From positions 6,729-12,761 of the forward strand of contig DLOQ01000089.1 of NCBI GenBank assembly GCA_002479655.1: a stretch of DNA of 6,033 nt. Direction: 5' to 3'. This document shows, in pieces, positions 5,660-6,033 of the stretch. The notes under the pieces are model-generated. The model searched no databases and was not told where the DNA came from. It saw nothing but the letters and a program-made list of their open reading frames with translations. Origin of the DNA: Lachnospiraceae bacterium UBA7480 (GTDB lineage: Bacteria; Bacillota; Clostridia; Lachnospirales; Lachnospiraceae). The translations under genes were made by a program, and so were the position numbers. Positions within the stretch are counted from its first letter, which is position 1. Every line of letters begins with the position of its first letter.

Positions 5660-6033
5660 ATGAATAATAGTATGGACAATATGGACATGTTCACATATAT
5701 GAATGAGAAAAAACAGGAGAAGGAGTCTCCGCTTGCGGCAAGGATGCGTCCGGTGACATTGGACGAGGTGGTGGGGCAGCAGCATATCATCGGCAAAGAC
5801 AAGCTGCTTTACCGCGCGATCAAGGCGGACAAGCTCACTTCCATTATTTTCTATGGACCGCCCGGAACCGGTAAAACGACGCTGGCGAAGGTGATTGCCC
5901 ATACGACCAGCGCGGAATTTAAGCAGATCAATGCCACCGTTGCAGGGAAAAAGGATATGGAGGAGATCACCGCGCAGGCGAAGCAGACCGCTGCCATGTA
6001 TGATAAGAAGACCATCCTCTTTATTGATGAGAT
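5660..6033 (+). CDS. rarA: Replication-associated recombination protein RarA (MgsA), N-terminal part (partial)
   Basis: The open frame runs off the window after 124 complete codons; full-length RarA is usually about 420-450 residues. It is a clamp-loader-like AAA+ ATPase acting at stalled replication forks. Visible landmarks are SPLAARMRPVTLDEVVGQQHIIG (residues 23-45), the box found at the start of RarA proteins, KLTSIIFYGPPGTGKTT with the Walker A motif at 66-73, the NATVAGKKDMEE segment (91-102), and the beginning of Walker B, TILFIDE (118-124). ATG 5660 is preceded by CGGAAAGGT, close but usable. In-frame ATG codons at 5672, 5681 and 5687 would shorten the N-terminus by 4 to 9 residues, and related proteins as I recall them often start with MDLF-like residues, so the true start may be 5672 or 5681. 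It faces the same way as the deacetylase but is separated by hairpins, so shared transcription is uncertain. Confidence 0.93.
   Translation, partial: MNNSMDNMDMFTYMNEKKQEKESPLAARMRPVTLDEVVGQQHIIGKDKLLYRAIKADKLTSIIFYGPPGTGKTTLAKVIAHTTSAEFKQINATVAGKKDMEEITAQAKQTAAMYDKKTILFIDE

Overview
The window looks like a chromosomal segment from a Gram-positive clostridium, most likely a Lachnospiraceae-type Firmicute. This is inferred from the style of the proteins: a VanR/VanS-like two-component pair with a multi-pass sensor, a short RarA N-terminus, a PF13189-type cytidylate-kinase-like protein, purine-rich Shine-Dalgarno sites and extended -10 promoters. All supported genes lie on the + strand. No RNA genes, mobile elements, CRISPR arrays or long repeats are visible.

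Layout. Positions 1-522 hold the C-terminal part of the F1 ATP synthase beta subunit (atpD), overlapping by one base (TGATG) with atpC (epsilon, 522-950). Six bases later comes a cytidylate-kinase-like P-loop protein (957-1589), which appears to ride at the end of the atp operon. An AT-rich 187-bp gap (1590-1776) carries a likely extended -10 promoter and small dyads. Next is a two-component operon: an OmpR/PhoB-class response regulator (1777-2472) and a 711-aa six-pass sensor histidine kinase (2549-4684). A 98-bp gap follows with a perfect extended -10 element and a strong 11-bp hairpin plus T-run. That hairpin abuts the start codon of a membrane-anchored CE4 polysaccharide deacetylase (start taken as 4783, end 5565). 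A last 94-bp gap with two small hairpins leads into the 5' part of rarA (5660 to the window end).

How the genes fit together. The atp genes and the kinase-like gene form an energy/nucleotide housekeeping block. The two-component system and the deacetylase form a plausible cell-envelope block: the deacetylase has all five CE4 motifs, so it probably modifies peptidoglycan or another envelope GlcNAc polymer, and the upstream VanRS-like pair could respond to envelope state. Regulation of the deacetylase by that pair is inference from adjacency only. RarA belongs to replication-fork maintenance and seems unrelated.

Most of the window is ordinary chromosomal gene content. The item most worth a second look is the terminator-like hairpin that sits between a strong -10 element and the deacetylase start codon and buries its ribosome-binding site. 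The kinase-like protein lacking a Walker A lysine and the sensor kinase lacking a canonical G1 box are secondary points of interest. I see no clear evidence of an undescribed multi-gene system.
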